Positions 29,615 through 38,984 of a stretch of DNA of 64,000 nucleotides are shown here, one piece after another. Source of the stretch: Streptomyces sp. NBC_01439 (GTDB lineage: Bacteria > Actinomycetota > Actinomycetes > Streptomycetales > Streptomycetaceae); assembly GCF_036227605.1 (NCBI RefSeq), contig NZ_CP109487.1, positions 4,407,501 to 4,471,500 of the forward strand, read 5' to 3'. The position numbers were made by a program, and so were the translations under genes. The notes under the pieces were generated by a model. It made no database searches and was not told the DNA's origin. It saw nothing but the letters and a program-made list of their open reading frames with translations. The stretch's first letter is position 1, and each line of letters begins with the position of its first letter.

Positions 29615-30247
29615 ATGGCCGTAACCGTCCCGTCGCTCGCCCCGTCGACCGTGCCGCCGCCCCGCCCGGCGCCCGAGGAGGACGCGTGCGCCTCCTGGTA
29701 CCGGAGAGTGCTCGGCTGGACCGTCCTGGGCGGGCCGCCCGCCCAGCTCGCGACCGGGAGCCGGTTCGACGTGCTGGAGCTGCCGTCCGACGCGGGGGCC
29801 GCCCTGCTGCGCAGGCCGGTCGCCACGGGCCCGGTGGCCCTGATGGGGCGCCGGATGCGGTTCCTGGTGGCCGCGGGGAGCGCAGAGGAGCTCGACGGGC
29901 TGCTCGACTGGCTGGAGTGGGGCGGGGTCGCCCTCGATCTCGCCGCCCTGGGTGCGGGTGGCCGGATCACCGCCCCGGTGCCGCCGGGGCATTGCGTACG
30001 GGACGGGAGTCCCCGGGGGGCCGCCGTGTGGCTACGGCCCCCCGAGCAGGGGTGCGAGGCACTTCTGCCTGCCCTGTCCGGTCCCGGACAGGGCGCCGGT
30101 CCCGGGCGGGTGGGCGCCGGGCCCGATCTCGTGCGCCTGGTCTCCGCGGCGGCGACGGAATGTCACCGCGCGCGGCTCCGGCGCCGTACGCCCCTGCGGA
30201 GCGCCGTGGCCGGGCCTCCCTCGCGGGCCGGCCGGGTCAGTCCCTGA
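29615..30247 (+). CDS. Conserved protein resembling the N-terminal part of Streptomyces prim-pol-like proteins
   Basis: A 210-aa protein, soluble, Pro-rich at the N-terminus. The core, LATGSRFDVLELPSDAGAALLRRPVATGPVALMGRRMRFLV and VAAGSAEELDGLLDWLEWGGVALDL, resembles from memory the N-terminal region of the actinobacterial bifunctional DNA primase/polymerase-like family, but acidic catalytic residues of a working primase are not evident. It is divergent from clpC and its stop lies 4 bp from the convergent lsr2 stop. Real gene by coding bias; function not established. Confidence 0.7.
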   Translation: MAVTVPSLAPSTVPPPRPAPEEDACASWYRRVLGWTVLGGPPAQLATGSRFDVLELPSDAGAALLRRPVATGPVALMGRRMRFLVAAGSAEELDGLLDWLEWGGVALDLAALGAGGRITAPVPPGHCVRDGSPRGAAVWLRPPEQGCEALLPALSGPGQGAGPGRVGAGPDLVRLVSAAATECHRARLRRRTPLRSAVAGPPSRAGRVSP

Positions 30248-30251
30248 CGGG

Positions 30252-30587
30252 TCAGCCCCGGTTCTCGTATTGGTCGCGGATCTCCTGCGGCACGCGACCG
30301 CGGTCGTTGACGCTGAGGCCCTGGGACTTCGCCCAGGCGCGGATCTCCGCGGTGTCCGGGTTGCCGGACGCCACGGCCGTGCGGCCCTTGGCGCGGCCGG
30401 TGGACGCGCGGCCACCGGTACGCCGGCCGCCCTTGGTGTACGGGTCGAGCAGACCGCGGAGCTTTTCAGCGTTGGCGGTGGTGAGGTCGATCTCGTAGGT
30501 CTTGCCATCCAGAGCGAACGTCACCGTCTCGTCCGCCTCGCCGCCGTCGAGGTCGTCGACAAGAAGGACCTGAACCTTCTGTGCCAC
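30252..30587 (-). CDS. lsr2: Lsr2 nucleoid-associated protein
   Basis: Xenogeneic silencer that binds AT-rich DNA and bridges it. The 111-aa protein has the N-terminal oligomerisation domain (MAQKVQVLLVDDLDGGEADETVTFALDGKTYEIDLTTANAEKLRGLLDPY) and the C-terminal DNA-binding helix pair with the AT-hook-like RGR in SVNDRGRVPQEIRDQYEN, joined by a basic linker. The initiation region is preceded by an AT-rich leader. Streptomyces has two Lsr2 proteins; this one sits at the classical clpC-proximal locus. Confidence 0.96.
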   Translation of the reverse strand: MAQKVQVLLVDDLDGGEADETVTFALDGKTYEIDLTTANAEKLRGLLDPYTKGGRRTGGRASTGRAKGRTAVASGNPDTAEIRAWAKSQGLSVNDRGRVPQEIRDQYENRG

Positions 30588-30752
30588 CGGGATTTCCTTT
30601 CATCGAAAAGCAGTACGCGGAAAGGAAACCGCTTTTGCCTGGAAAACACAAACCCCCGGTGAGAGGTTCGAGACCGCAACAGGGCGGGAAACGTACGCGA
30701 TTCGGACATAGGCCACAGGTGCGCAGAGCGCCGGAAAAGCTGAGGCCATCGA

Positions 30753-31283
30753 TCAGAGGTGCAGAAGCATCCGACTGTTGCCCAAGGTGTTCGGCTTCAC
30801 TCGTTCGAGACCGAGGAACTCGGCGACACCCTCGTCATAGGAACGCAGCAGCTCCATGTAGACATCGGTCTTGACCGGTGTCTCGCCGATCTCGACGAAG
30901 CCGTGCTTCGCGAAGAACTCGACTTCGAAGGTGAGGCAGAAAACCCGGCTCACCCCGAGGGTGCGGGCGGTGCGCAACAACTGCTCCAGTACCTGATGCC
31001 CGACTCCGGCGCCCTTCAAGCCCCGATCGACGGCGAGAGTGCGCACTTCGGCAAGGTCTTCCCACATCACGTGGAGAGCGCCGCAGCCGACGACCTGGCC
31101 GTCGGAGTCGCGTTCCGCGACCCAGAACTCCTGGATGTCCTCGTAAAGGACGACCGGAGCTTTGTCGAGCAGGATCCGCTGCTGCACGTACTGGTCGAGG
31201 AGGCGGCGCAGCGCGGGAACATCACGCGTCCGGGCACGGCGGATCGTCACTGTTTCTGCATGTGCAGTGGAAAACTCTCCCAT
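30753..31283 (-). CDS. Amino-acid N-acetyltransferase (ArgA-like GNAT)
   Basis: A 176-aa single GNAT domain similar to mycobacterial ArgA, which acetylates glutamate as the first step of arginine synthesis. Visible are VTIRRARTRDVPALRRLLDQYV (N-terminal strand and helix), VVGCGALHVMWEDLAEVRTLAVDRGLKGAGVGHQVLEQLL (acetyl-CoA loop R/G-x-x-G-x-G), and VSRVFCLTFEVEFFAKHGFVEIGE. The start ATG at 31283 gives MGEFSTAHAETVTIRRA. It precedes lsr2 on the same strand but with its own 165-bp gap. Substrate inferred from family. Confidence 0.85.
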   Translation of the reverse strand: MGEFSTAHAETVTIRRARTRDVPALRRLLDQYVQQRILLDKAPVVLYEDIQEFWVAERDSDGQVVGCGALHVMWEDLAEVRTLAVDRGLKGAGVGHQVLEQLLRTARTLGVSRVFCLTFEVEFFAKHGFVEIGETPVKTDVYMELLRSYDEGVAEFLGLERVKPNTLGNSRMLLHL

Positions 31284-31294
31284 GGCTGCGGACG

Positions 31295-31747
31295 TTATCG
31301 CCCCGGCTCCTGCGGGCGCTCGTCGGACTCCCCCTCGGCCACGGGCGGAGCGGGGGGTTCGGGGGCGGCGTCGGCGCCCGACTCGTCGTCGTACTGGACG
31401 ACCCGCACGGCGTCCCGGAGGGCTTCCCGCTGTTCCGCGGACATCATGCCGAAGAAGGCCACGAGGGCGGCCGCGGGGTTGTCGCTCGTCGACCAGGCTT
31501 CGTTCATCAGTGCGGCCGAGTAGGCGGCGCGGGTGGAGACCGCCGTATATCGATAGGCGCGGCCTTCGGCTTCCCGGCGCACCCAGCCCTTCTGATGGAG
31601 ATTGTCCATAACGGTCATGACCGTGGTGTACGCGATGGACCGTTCCTGCTGGAGGTCTTCCAGTACTTCTCGCACGGTGACCGGGCGGTTCCACTGCCAC
31701 ACCCGCGTCATGACGGCGTCTTCGAGTTCTCCCAGGGGGCGAGGCAC
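31295..31747 (-). CDS. BlaI/MecI/CopY family repressor
   Basis: A 150-aa regulator using GTG 31747. The winged HTH is typical: LGELEDAVMTRVWQWNRPVTVREVLEDLQQERSIAYTTVMTVMDNLHQKGWVRREAEGRAYRYTAV. The C-terminal dimerisation part is followed by an acidic/Pro tail (about 120-150). Characterised relatives control beta-lactamase, copper or respiratory genes and are inactivated by a membrane protease (BlaR) or a metal; no such partner is next to it. It ends 12 bp before the GNAT gene start, so they may be co-transcribed. Confidence 0.88.
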   Translation of the reverse strand: MPRPLGELEDAVMTRVWQWNRPVTVREVLEDLQQERSIAYTTVMTVMDNLHQKGWVRREAEGRAYRYTAVSTRAAYSAALMNEAWSTSDNPAAALVAFFGMMSAEQREALRDAVRVVQYDDESGADAAPEPPAPPVAEGESDERPQEPGR

Positions 31748-31848
31748 ACCAGCACGATAGTGCGGCTTGTGCTGAATTGCCTGGCTACTCGCTCGGCAAC
31801 GCGCCAGAAAAACGGGCGCACGGCCAGTGAAGCCGTACGCCCCGAAGG

Positions 31849-32016
31849 TTACTTCTGCTGCTGCTGGGTGGCTTCGGCCCGGGCGAGCACGGCATCGACC
31901 GCCGCGTCCTCCTTGGCCTTGTTGGAACCGCCCTGGCTCTTCACGATCGTCATGACGAGAGCGATGAAGAACACGGCCATCACGAAGGGGGGCACGAGCG
32001 CGGAGACATAGTCCAT
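31849..32016 (-). CDS. Small single-span membrane protein
   Basis: A 55-aa ORF that is easily missed. It reads MDYVSALVPPFVMAVFF... with one hydrophobic helix (about residues 6-25), then KSQGGSNKAKEDAAVDAVLARAEA and a tail of four Gln before a final Lys. The amphipathic, charged C-terminal half is likely cytoplasmic. A similar small protein occurs in the same chromosomal context in other Streptomyces as I recall. No RBS of note is visible. Function unknown. Confidence 0.65.
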   Translation of the reverse strand: MDYVSALVPPFVMAVFFIALVMTIVKSQGGSNKAKEDAAVDAVLARAEATQQQQK

Positions 32017-32030
32017 GCCCCACAGCGTAG

Positions 32031-32624
32031 CTACCCGGCGGCCAGCCCGGCCGCCGGGGGCGGGCTGGGCTTGCGGCGCGGCGGGAACACCTCACCAGGG
32101 GTCGGAATCGGCCGCTCCGGGCGGGGCGGCTCCTTGGGGTGCGGAGCCGGGCGGGCCGGCGGCTCGTCCTGCTCCTTGCCGCCGGCCAGGGCCAGCAGCC
32201 GGGTGCGGGGCGCCGGGGCCGTCGACAGCCGCCTGCGCACGGAGCGCTCCGCGACCGTCCGGACCCGTTCCAGTAGGGCGGCGGCGACCGGATTGGCGCG
32301 CAGCGCGCGCAGGGCGGCGAGGTCGTCGGGCTCCGGTTCGTACCCGGCGGCCAGGGCGTCCTGCAGCAGCTCCAGGTAGCCGGAGAGACTGCCGGGCAGG
32401 GCGCCGCGGTAGCGGGCGAGGTCCGCGAGGAGGAACGCTCTGAGCCGACCCGCCTCCTGGACCGCTTCGTCCACCGACTGCGCGAGGCGCAGGCAGTCCT
32501 GGACCTCCTCGGCCGCCAGGGGGGCCGAGGAGGACTGAAGGGCGTGGGCGAGGAGGCGCCTGAGCAGGTGCAGCTCAGCGGCACTGAACGCCATGCCGCC
32601 GCGGGATCCGTAGGGCGTGGGCAT
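32031..32624 (-). CDS. Conserved actinobacterial protein of unknown function
   Basis: A 197-aa, mainly helical protein. Residues about 11-125 (MAFSAAELHLLRRLLAHALQSS, VQDCLRLAQSVDEAVQEAGRLRAFLLADLARYRGALPG, YLELLQDALAAGYEPEPDDLAALRALRANPVAAALLERV) form a helical repeat-like domain, followed by a Pro/Arg-rich tail (about 150-197). The ATG at 32624 is used; a second ATG (32594) is an alternative. Close to, but not overlapping, the small membrane protein gene downstream. No named family recognised. Confidence 0.7.
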   Translation of the reverse strand: MPTPYGSRGGMAFSAAELHLLRRLLAHALQSSSAPLAAEEVQDCLRLAQSVDEAVQEAGRLRAFLLADLARYRGALPGSLSGYLELLQDALAAGYEPEPDDLAALRALRANPVAAALLERVRTVAERSVRRRLSTAPAPRTRLLALAGGKEQDEPPARPAPHPKEPPRPERPIPTPGEVFPPRRKPSPPPAAGLAAG

Positions 32625-32692
32625 GGGCCGAAGATACGCGCTAATCGGACAAAATCCCCTGTATTGCGGGTGTGGCGCGCTCGGCGGGTACC

Positions 32693-32878
32693 TCAGCCGG
32701 TCTCTTTGACCGCCCGCAGGAAGTCGGCCCAGGCGGCCTGGGTGGTGGCGAGCACGAGGTGCGCGGGGTCGGCGCGGTCGGCGACCTTGACGAGGGCTCC
32801 GGGGGCGGTGGCGACGTAGACGCAGGCGTCGCCCTCGCTGCAGAACGAGGACTTCCGCCACGCGGGCTGAGCAGTCAT
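32693..32878 (-). CDS. DUF397 small protein
   Basis: A 61-aa protein with the DUF397 hallmark WRKSSFCSEGDACVYVA near the N-terminus and AAWADFLRAVK at the end. In Streptomyces such proteins are encoded next to DUF5753-type HTH regulators and are thought to modulate them. Here the partner is missing from the neighbourhood, so this is an orphan copy. Start ATG 32878; GGAG lies 6-9 nt before it. Confidence 0.88.
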   Translation of the reverse strand: MTAQPAWRKSSFCSEGDACVYVATAPGALVKVADRADPAHLVLATTQAAWADFLRAVKETG

Positions 32879-33045
32879 GGTGTCTCCTCCGGGCACGGTG
32901 GCCGGTAATTGCCGTCAATGACGGTAACGCCGCGGCCGGCTCGCGCCGGTGCCTTTCGGGAATTCGGTGTTTCGCCGCTTCCCTCCCGGGGGGGACGGGT
33001 ACCGCTGCGCGGGCTCGTCCCCGCCCCGCCCTTTCGCCGTTTCCC

Positions 33046-33091
33046 GGGGCCCCGCCCCGGACCCCGCGCCTCAAACGCCGGCGAGGCTGGG
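33046..33091. repeat. Dispersed intergenic repeat, copy B
   Basis: Second copy of the 46-bp element at 17723-17768 (41 of 46 bases identical, with CAAA replacing GAAG in the middle). It lies 29 bp from the stop of the aldolase-like gene, in the same 3'-end location type as copy A. Confidence 0.6.
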
Positions 33092-33119
33092 GTTCCGGGC
33101 CGGATCCGCAAGGCGCCCC

Positions 33120-34250
33120 CTAGATGCGGGCCACGAAGGCCGAAACCGCTTCGTGGACGTCGGACTGCGTCCAGGACAGTCCCGGCTGCGTGATTTCCAG
33201 TTCCGTCACCGCGAGGCCCGGCGGGCCGTCGGCGGACCAGCGGCGGAAGAGGACCGTGCCCGTCTCCTCGGCCTGTCGCAGGCCCGCCTCCGTCAGCCGG
33301 TCCGCCTCGTACGGGAGCCACACCTGGAACTGGTGGGTGTGCGGCTCCTCCGGGTTGATCCGGGCCCACGGGACCCCCGAATCCGCGAACGCCGAGCGCA
33401 GCGCCCCGGCCACCAGCCGCGCCTGGGCCACGTAAGACGGCAGCCGGGGCAGTTCCCGTTCCAGTCCGACGAGCGCCGAGAGGGCCTGCGGGAACTGCCG
33501 GAAGATCTGGCCGCCGTAGCGGTGCCGCCAGACCCGGGTCTCCTCCACGAACTCCCGCGGCCCCGCCAGGGCCGCCCCGCTGAGGCCGCCGAGCGACTTG
33601 TAAAAGGAGACGTAGACGGAGTCCGCGAGGCCCGCGATCTCGGGCAGGGTGCGGCCGAAGTGGACGGTGGACTCCCACAGCCGGGCCCCGTCGAAGTGGA
33701 CGACCGCGTCCCGTTCCCGGGCCGCTTCGGTGAGCGCCTCCAGCTCCTCCCAGGTGGGCAGCAGGAAGCCCGCTTCCCGCAGGGGCAGCTCCACCATCAG
33801 CGTGCCGAAGGGCTCCCGGAGCGCCTCGACGTCCGCGGCCGACGGCGGGCGGGCCTCCGTGGTCGGGTGCGTCACCCGCAGCCCGGAGACCGTCGACAGG
33901 GCGTCTCCCTCCCACCGCTCCGGATGGCTCATCGGGTGCAGGGCCACCACCGGGTTCCCGGTCCGGCCCGCCCAGCACCGCAGCGCGATCTGCTGGGCCA
34001 TCGTGCCGGTGGGGAAGAACGCCGCGTCCTCGGTCCCTAGCAGCTCGGCGACCTTGCGCTCCAGTGCGGTGACGACCCCGTCGCCGTAGACATCGGCCGG
34101 CCCGTCCATGTCGTACGGAGCATCGGCGAGCGAGCCGAGCAGCTCCCCCACGGTGGGCTCCAGCAGGCTGCGGGACAGCCTCCGCTCCGCCCCGCGCCAG
34201 GCCGCGACCAGCCGCTTCGTACGTTCGGTGTCCTCGCTGTCATCACTCAT
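33120..34250 (-). CDS. Threonine aldolase-like PLP enzyme (beta-eliminating lyase family)
   Basis: A 376-aa fold-type I PLP enzyme of the low-specificity threonine aldolase/beta-eliminating lyase group, probably cleaving a beta-hydroxy amino acid to glycine and an aldehyde. Visible are the cofactor-stacking region GTEDAAFFPTGTMAQQIALRCWAG, the PLP-binding Asp in VVHFDGARLW, and the Schiff-base Lys in VYVSFYKSLGGLSGAALAG. The N-terminal segment MDGPADVYGDGVVTALERKVAELL is also typical. Start ATG 34250 (an ATG 13 codons upstream is possible). Divergent from the cofactor operon. Confidence 0.85.
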   Translation of the reverse strand: MSDDSEDTERTKRLVAAWRGAERRLSRSLLEPTVGELLGSLADAPYDMDGPADVYGDGVVTALERKVAELLGTEDAAFFPTGTMAQQIALRCWAGRTGNPVVALHPMSHPERWEGDALSTVSGLRVTHPTTEARPPSAADVEALREPFGTLMVELPLREAGFLLPTWEELEALTEAARERDAVVHFDGARLWESTVHFGRTLPEIAGLADSVYVSFYKSLGGLSGAALAGPREFVEETRVWRHRYGGQIFRQFPQALSALVGLERELPRLPSYVAQARLVAGALRSAFADSGVPWARINPEEPHTHQFQVWLPYEADRLTEAGLRQAEETGTVLFRRWSADGPPGLAVTELEITQPGLSWTQSDVHEAVSAFVARI

Positions 34251-34361
34251 GGGGAAAGATCCTCGCTCCTGTCGCCGCCGACCGGCCAACTGCCCCAGGA
34301 GCTAGCATGGCGGCGTATCGTCCGGTACCCCCGCGGACTGGAACGGAAGGGCCTCCCCCGC

Positions 34362-35273
34362 GTGAATTCATCACAGCAGCCACGCCCTGCCCGGCTCGCC
34401 GTCGGCGTCGTCGGTGCCGGCCGCGTCGGTCCCGCGCTGGCGTGTGCGCTCCAGCAGGCCGGGCACCGGCCCGTCGCCGTCTCCGGAGTCTCCGACACGT
34501 CCGTGCGCCGGGCCGAGCGGATGCTGCCCGACGTGCCGCTCGTACCGCCCGCGCAGGTGCTGGAGCTGGCCGACCTGGTGCTCCTGACCGTCCCCGACGA
34601 CGCGCTGCCGTCCCTCGTGGAGGGCCTCGCCGAGACCGGCGCGGTCCGGCCGGGACAGCTGCTGGTGCACACCTCGGGACGGTACGGGACCTCCGTGCTC
34701 GACCCCGCGCGCCGCGCGGGCGCCCTGCCGCTGGCCCTGCACCCGGCGATGACCTTCACCGGCACTGAGGTCGACGTGCAGCGGCTCGCCGGCTGTTCCT
34801 TCGGGGTCACCGCCCCCGAGGAGCTGCGCCTGGCCGCCGAGGCCCTGGTCATCGAGATGGGCGGGGAGCCCGAGTGGATCCGGGAGGAGAACCGGCCGCT
34901 CTACCACGCGGCCCTGGCCCTCGGCGCGAACCACCTGGTCACGCTGGTCGCCCAGGCCATGGAGCTGCTGGCCAAGGCCGGGGTGGAGCACCCCGACCGG
35001 ATGCTCGGCCCGCTGCTCGGCGCGGCCCTGGACAACGCCCTGCGCTCCGGTGACGCCGCCCTGACCGGGCCGGTGGCCCGCGGGGACGCCGGTACGGTCA
35101 GGGCGCACGTCTCGGAGCTGCGGCGGCACGCGCCCGCCGCGGTCGCCGGGTACCTGGCGATGGCCCGTACGACCGCGGACCGGGCCCTCGCGCACGGGCT
35201 GCTCAAGCCCGAGCTCGCCGAGGACCTCCTCGGTGTGCTCGCCGACACGGAGTCCGACGGGGGCGACCAGTGA
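34362..35273 (+). CDS. Rossmann-like DUF2520 oxidoreductase
   Basis: A 303-aa protein. The N-terminal dinucleotide fold shows [24 protein letters not shown] (GxGxxG) and [17 protein letters not shown]; the C-terminal DUF2520 domain (about 145-295) has [39 protein letters not shown] and [15 protein letters not shown]. The fold is that of ProC, ketopantoate reductase and 6PGDH relatives. Start GTG 34362; it overlaps panC by 4 nt (GTGA), so it is the first gene of the pantothenate/NAD operon. A role as a NAD(P)H-dependent step in pantothenate synthesis is plausible but unproven. Confidence 0.85.
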   Translation: MNSSQQPRPARLAVGVVGAGRVGPALACALQQAGHRPVAVSGVSDTSVRRAERMLPDVPLVPPAQVLELADLVLLTVPDDALPSLVEGLAETGAVRPGQLLVHTSGRYGTSVLDPARRAGALPLALHPAMTFTGTEVDVQRLAGCSFGVTAPEELRLAAEALVIEMGGEPEWIREENRPLYHAALALGANHLVTLVAQAMELLAKAGVEHPDRMLGPLLGAALDNALRSGDAALTGPVARGDAGTVRAHVSELRRHAPAAVAGYLAMARTTADRALAHGLLKPELAEDLLGVLADTESDGGDQ

Positions 35274-36262
35274 CCGACCTGCTGCTGCACACCGCTGAGG
35301 AGCTGCACAAGCTGTCGCGCACCGGCCGCCGGGCCGTGGTGATGACCATGGGCGCCCTTCACGAGGGCCACGCCACCTTGATCCGCACGGCCCGCGAACA
35401 GGCCGGGCCGGGCGGGCAGGTCGTCGTCACCGTTTTCGTCAACCCCCTGCAGTTCGGGGCCGGCGAGGACCTCGACCGCTACCCCCGCACCCTCGATGCC
35501 GATCTGCGGATCGCCGAAGGGGCGGGTGCCGACGCCGTGTTCGCCCCGGCGGTCGACGAGGTCTACCCGGGCGGCGACCCGCAGGTGCGGATCAGCGCCG
35601 GCCCGATGGGCGAGCGGCTCGAAGGGGCCACCCGCCCGGGGCACTTCGACGGGATGCTGACCGTCGTCGCCAAGCTGCTCCACCTCACCCGCCCCGACCT
35701 GGCCCTCTTCGGCCAGAAGGACGCGCAGCAACTGGCCCTGATCCGGCGGATGGTGACCGACCTGAACTTCCCCGTCGAGGTGGTCGGCGTACCGACCGTC
35801 CGCGAGGAGGACGGGCTCGCGCTGTCGTCCCGCAACCGCTACCTCTCCCCCGCGGAGCGGCACACCGCCCTGGCGCTGTCCCGCGCCCTGTTCGCCGGCC
35901 GCGACCGGCTCGCCGCGCAGGCGGCGCTGCGCGCCCGCGCCGAGGCCTCCCCGGCCAGCGACGAGCGGGCCACCGCCCTGGCCCGCCTCGGCGAGATCCG
36001 CGCCTCCGCCGACGCGCACGCCGTCTCGGTGGCCGGCGCCGGTCTGCCGGACGCCGTACGGGCCGCCGCGCTGCACGTCCTGGACGAGGCGGGCCGCCAC
36101 GAGCCGCCGCTCGCGCTGGACTACCTGGCGCTGGTGGACCCGCTGGACTTCACCGAGACCGGTCCGGACTTCACCGGGCGGGCCGTGCTGGCCGTCGCCG
36201 CGAAGGTGGGCTCGACCCGGCTGATCGACAACATCCCATTGGAATTCGGAGCACACTCGTGA
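35270..36262 (+). CDS. panC: Pantothenate synthetase
   Basis: Joins pantoate and beta-alanine with ATP to give pantothenate. The 330-aa protein has the ATP HIGH-like motif in [71 protein letters not shown] and the KMSKS-like LSSRNRYLS. The C-terminal domain is slightly expanded with an Ala-rich insertion (about 205-245). Starts GTG 35270 within the preceding stop and overlaps nadB by 4 nt. Confidence 0.95.
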   Translation: MTDLLLHTAEELHKLSRTGRRAVVMTMGALHEGHATLIRTAREQAGPGGQVVVTVFVNPLQFGAGEDLDRYPRTLDADLRIAEGAGADAVFAPAVDEVYPGGDPQVRISAGPMGERLEGATRPGHFDGMLTVVAKLLHLTRPDLALFGQKDAQQLALIRRMVTDLNFPVEVVGVPTVREEDGLALSSRNRYLSPAERHTALALSRALFAGRDRLAAQAALRARAEASPASDERATALARLGEIRASADAHAVSVAGAGLPDAVRAAALHVLDEAGRHEPPLALDYLALVDPLDFTETGPDFTGRAVLAVAAKVGSTRLIDNIPLEFGAHS

Positions 36263-38010
36263 GCACCCCAGGCAGAGGCATCCCGTCGGACGGGGCAGGC
36301 GAAGGCACCGGCATACGGCTGCACGCCCCGGCCCCCGGCTGGTCCCTCGACGCCGACGTCGTGGTCGTCGGTTCCGGCGTGGCGGGCCTGACGGCCGCGC
36401 TGCGCTGCGCCGCCGGGGGCCGCCGTACCGTCGTGGTCACCAAGGCCCGGCTCGACGACGGCTCCACCCGCTGGGCCCAGGGCGGTATCGCCGCGGCCCT
36501 CGGCGAGGGCGACACCCCGGAGCAGCACCTCGACGACACGCTGGTCGCCGGTGCGGGCCTGTGCGACGAGGAGGCCGTCCGGCTGCTCGTCACCGAGGGC
36601 CCCGACGCCGTACGGCGGCTGATGGCCGCCGGCGCGGTCTTCGACACCTCGACGGAGACCGGCGAGATAGAGCTGACCCGCGAGGGCGGACACCACCGCC
36701 GCCGGATCGCGCACGCGGGCGGCGACGCCACCGGCGCCGAGATCTCCCGGGCGCTCGTCGAGGCCGTCCAGGCCGCGGGCATCGAGACCGTGGAGAACGC
36801 CCTCGTCCTGGACCTGCTGCAAGACGCGCAGGGTCGTACGGCCGGTGTCACCCTGCACGTCATGGGCGAGGGCCAGCACGACGGGGTGGGCGCCGTGCAC
36901 GCGCCCGCCGTGATCCTCGCGACCGGCGGCATGGGCCAGGTCTTCTCCGCGACCACCAACCCGTCGGTGTCCACCGGTGACGGCGTCGCGCTCGCGCTGC
37001 GGGCCGGCGCCGAGGTCTCCGACCTCGAGTTCGTACAGTTCCACCCGACGGTGCTCTTCCTCGGCCCGGACGCCGAGGGACAGCAACCGCTGGTGTCGGA
37101 GGCGGTCCGGGGCGAGGGTGCGTACCTCGTCGACGCGGACGGCGTGCGCTTCATGCAGGGCCAGCACGAGCTCGCCGAGCTGGCGCCGCGCGACATCGTC
37201 GCCAAGGGCATCATGCGCCGCATGCTGGAGCAGGGCGCGCAGCACATGTACCTCGACGCCCGGCACTTCGGCGCGCAGATGTGGGAGCAGCGCTTCCCGA
37301 CCATCCTGGCCGCCTGCCGTTCCCACGGCATCGACCCGGTGACCGAGCCCGTCCCGGTGGCGCCCGCCGCGCACTACGCGTCCGGCGGCGTCCGCACCGA
37401 CCTGCACGGGCGGACCACCGTCCCCGGCCTGTACGCCTGCGGCGAGGTCGCCTGCACCGGTGTGCACGGCGCGAACCGGCTGGCCTCCAACTCGCTGCTG
37501 GAGGGTCTGGTCTTCGCCGAGCGGATCGCCGAGGACATCGTCGCCGAGCGGCCCGCGGGCAGCGGCCCGGGCATACCGGTCCCGGCGACCGGCCCGCTGC
37601 AGCCCGGCGCGGCCCGGTACGAGGTCCAGCGGATCATGACGGAGGGCGCGGGCGTGCTCCGCTCCGCCGACTCGCTCAGTGCCGCGGCCGACGCCCTCGA
37701 AGCGCTGTACGCCACCGCCCTGAACGACCTCGAAGCGCACGGCAAGACCGCCGAGCCGGGCGTGGACACCTGGGAGGCCACGAACCTGCTGTGCGTGGCG
37801 CGGGTCCTGGTCGCCGCGGCGCAGCGGCGCGTGGAGACCCGCGGCTGCCACTGGCGCGAGGACCACCCCGAGCGGGACGATGCCCACTGGCGCCGCCATC
37901 TCGTCGTCCGGCTCTCGGCGACCGAGAAGCGCGCCCTGGTCGTCGTACCCACCGACTCCGCGGACTTCCCGTCCGTGCACCCCCTGAGCACCCCGAGCCT
38001 GGAGCAGTGA
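36259..38010 (+). CDS. nadB: L-aspartate oxidase
   Basis: FAD enzyme that oxidises aspartate to iminoaspartate, the first committed NAD precursor. The 583-aa protein has the FAD motif [44 protein letters not shown], the substrate-site [58 protein letters not shown], and a C-terminal helical domain. The start is GTG 36259 in the overlap with panC. Note that quinolinate synthase (nadA) is not in this operon. Confidence 0.95.
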   Translation: MSTPGRGIPSDGAGEGTGIRLHAPAPGWSLDADVVVVGSGVAGLTAALRCAAGGRRTVVVTKARLDDGSTRWAQGGIAAALGEGDTPEQHLDDTLVAGAGLCDEEAVRLLVTEGPDAVRRLMAAGAVFDTSTETGEIELTREGGHHRRRIAHAGGDATGAEISRALVEAVQAAGIETVENALVLDLLQDAQGRTAGVTLHVMGEGQHDGVGAVHAPAVILATGGMGQVFSATTNPSVSTGDGVALALRAGAEVSDLEFVQFHPTVLFLGPDAEGQQPLVSEAVRGEGAYLVDADGVRFMQGQHELAELAPRDIVAKGIMRRMLEQGAQHMYLDARHFGAQMWEQRFPTILAACRSHGIDPVTEPVPVAPAAHYASGGVRTDLHGRTTVPGLYACGEVACTGVHGANRLASNSLLEGLVFAERIAEDIVAERPAGSGPGIPVPATGPLQPGAARYEVQRIMTEGAGVLRSADSLSAAADALEALYATALNDLEAHGKTAEPGVDTWEATNLLCVARVLVAAAQRRVETRGCHWREDHPERDDAHWRRHLVVRLSATEKRALVVVPTDSADFPSVHPLSTPSLEQ

Positions 38011-38012
38011 CC

Positions 38013-38981
38013 GTGAGCACCCCCGAACTTCCCCTGATCGACCAGAACGACGGCGGCTGCGGCGACGACTGCGCCTGTGGTGACGGCGAGGAGAGCGGCC
38101 TGGACCCGGCGCTGGCGCAGCTGCTCGCCGACGCCGGCCTGGACCCGATCGAGGTCGAGGACATCGCGCACATGGCGCTGTCCGAGGACCTGGACGGCGG
38201 CGTGGACGTGACGACGGTGGCGACCGTGCCCGAGGAGGCCGAGGCCGTCGCCGACTTCGTCGCGCGCGAGGACGGTGTCGTGGCCGGTCTGCGGATCGCC
38301 GAGGCCGTGTTCTCCGTGGTCTGCACGGAGGCCTTCGAGGTGGAGCGGCACGCGGAGGACGGCGACTCCGTCGTGGCCGGGCAGCTGCTGCTGTCCGTGC
38401 GCTCGCGCACCCGTGACCTGCTCACGGCGGAGCGCAGCGCGCTGAACATCCTGTGCCGGCTGTCGGGCATCGCGACGGCCACCCGCCGCTGGGCCGACGT
38501 GCTGGAGGGCACCTCGGCGAAGGTCCGCGACACCCGCAAGACCACGCCGGGCCTGCGCTCGCTGGAGAAGTACGCGGTGCGCTGCGGCGGCGGCGTCAAC
38601 CACCGGATGTCGCTCGCGGACGCGGCGCTGGTCAAGGACAACCACGTGGTGGCGGCGGGCGGTGTCGCCCAGGCGTTCAAGGCCGTGCGCGAGGCCTTCC
38701 CCGAGGTTCCGATCGAGGTCGAGGTCGACACGCTGGAGCAGATCGGCGAGGTGCTGGAGGCCGGCGCCGACCTGATCCTGCTGGACAACTTCACGGTCGA
38801 GCAGACCGCCGAGGCCGTGGCCCTGGTGGCCGGCCGCGCGGTGCTGGAGTCCTCGGGCCGCCTGACCCTGGATTCGGCCCGCGCGTACGCGGCGACCGGC
38901 GTGGACTACCTGGCGGTCGGCGCGCTGACCCACTCCTCGCCGATCCTGGACATCGGGCTCGATCTGCGCGAGGCGGTGTAA
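38013..38981 (+). CDS. nadC: Nicotinate-nucleotide pyrophosphorylase (quinolinate phosphoribosyltransferase)
   Basis: Converts quinolinate and PRPP to nicotinate mononucleotide. About 322 aa. After a Cys/Asp-rich N-terminal extension (NDGGCGDDCACGDGEE) the family core appears: DPIEVEDIAHMALSEDLDGGVDVTTVATVP, RDLLTAERSALNILCRLSGIATATRRW, DTRKTTPGLRSLEKYAVRCGGGVNHRMSLADAALVKDNH, IEVEVDTLEQ and LLDNF. GTG 38013 is preferred (GGAG 9 nt before it); GTG 38007 overlaps the nadB stop and is an alternative. Confidence 0.95.
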   Translation: MSTPELPLIDQNDGGCGDDCACGDGEESGLDPALAQLLADAGLDPIEVEDIAHMALSEDLDGGVDVTTVATVPEEAEAVADFVAREDGVVAGLRIAEAVFSVVCTEAFEVERHAEDGDSVVAGQLLLSVRSRTRDLLTAERSALNILCRLSGIATATRRWADVLEGTSAKVRDTRKTTPGLRSLEKYAVRCGGGVNHRMSLADAALVKDNHVVAAGGVAQAFKAVREAFPEVPIEVEVDTLEQIGEVLEAGADLILLDNFTVEQTAEAVALVAGRAVLESSGRLTLDSARAYAATGVDYLAVGALTHSSPILDIGLDLREAV

Positions 38982-38984
38982 CCC

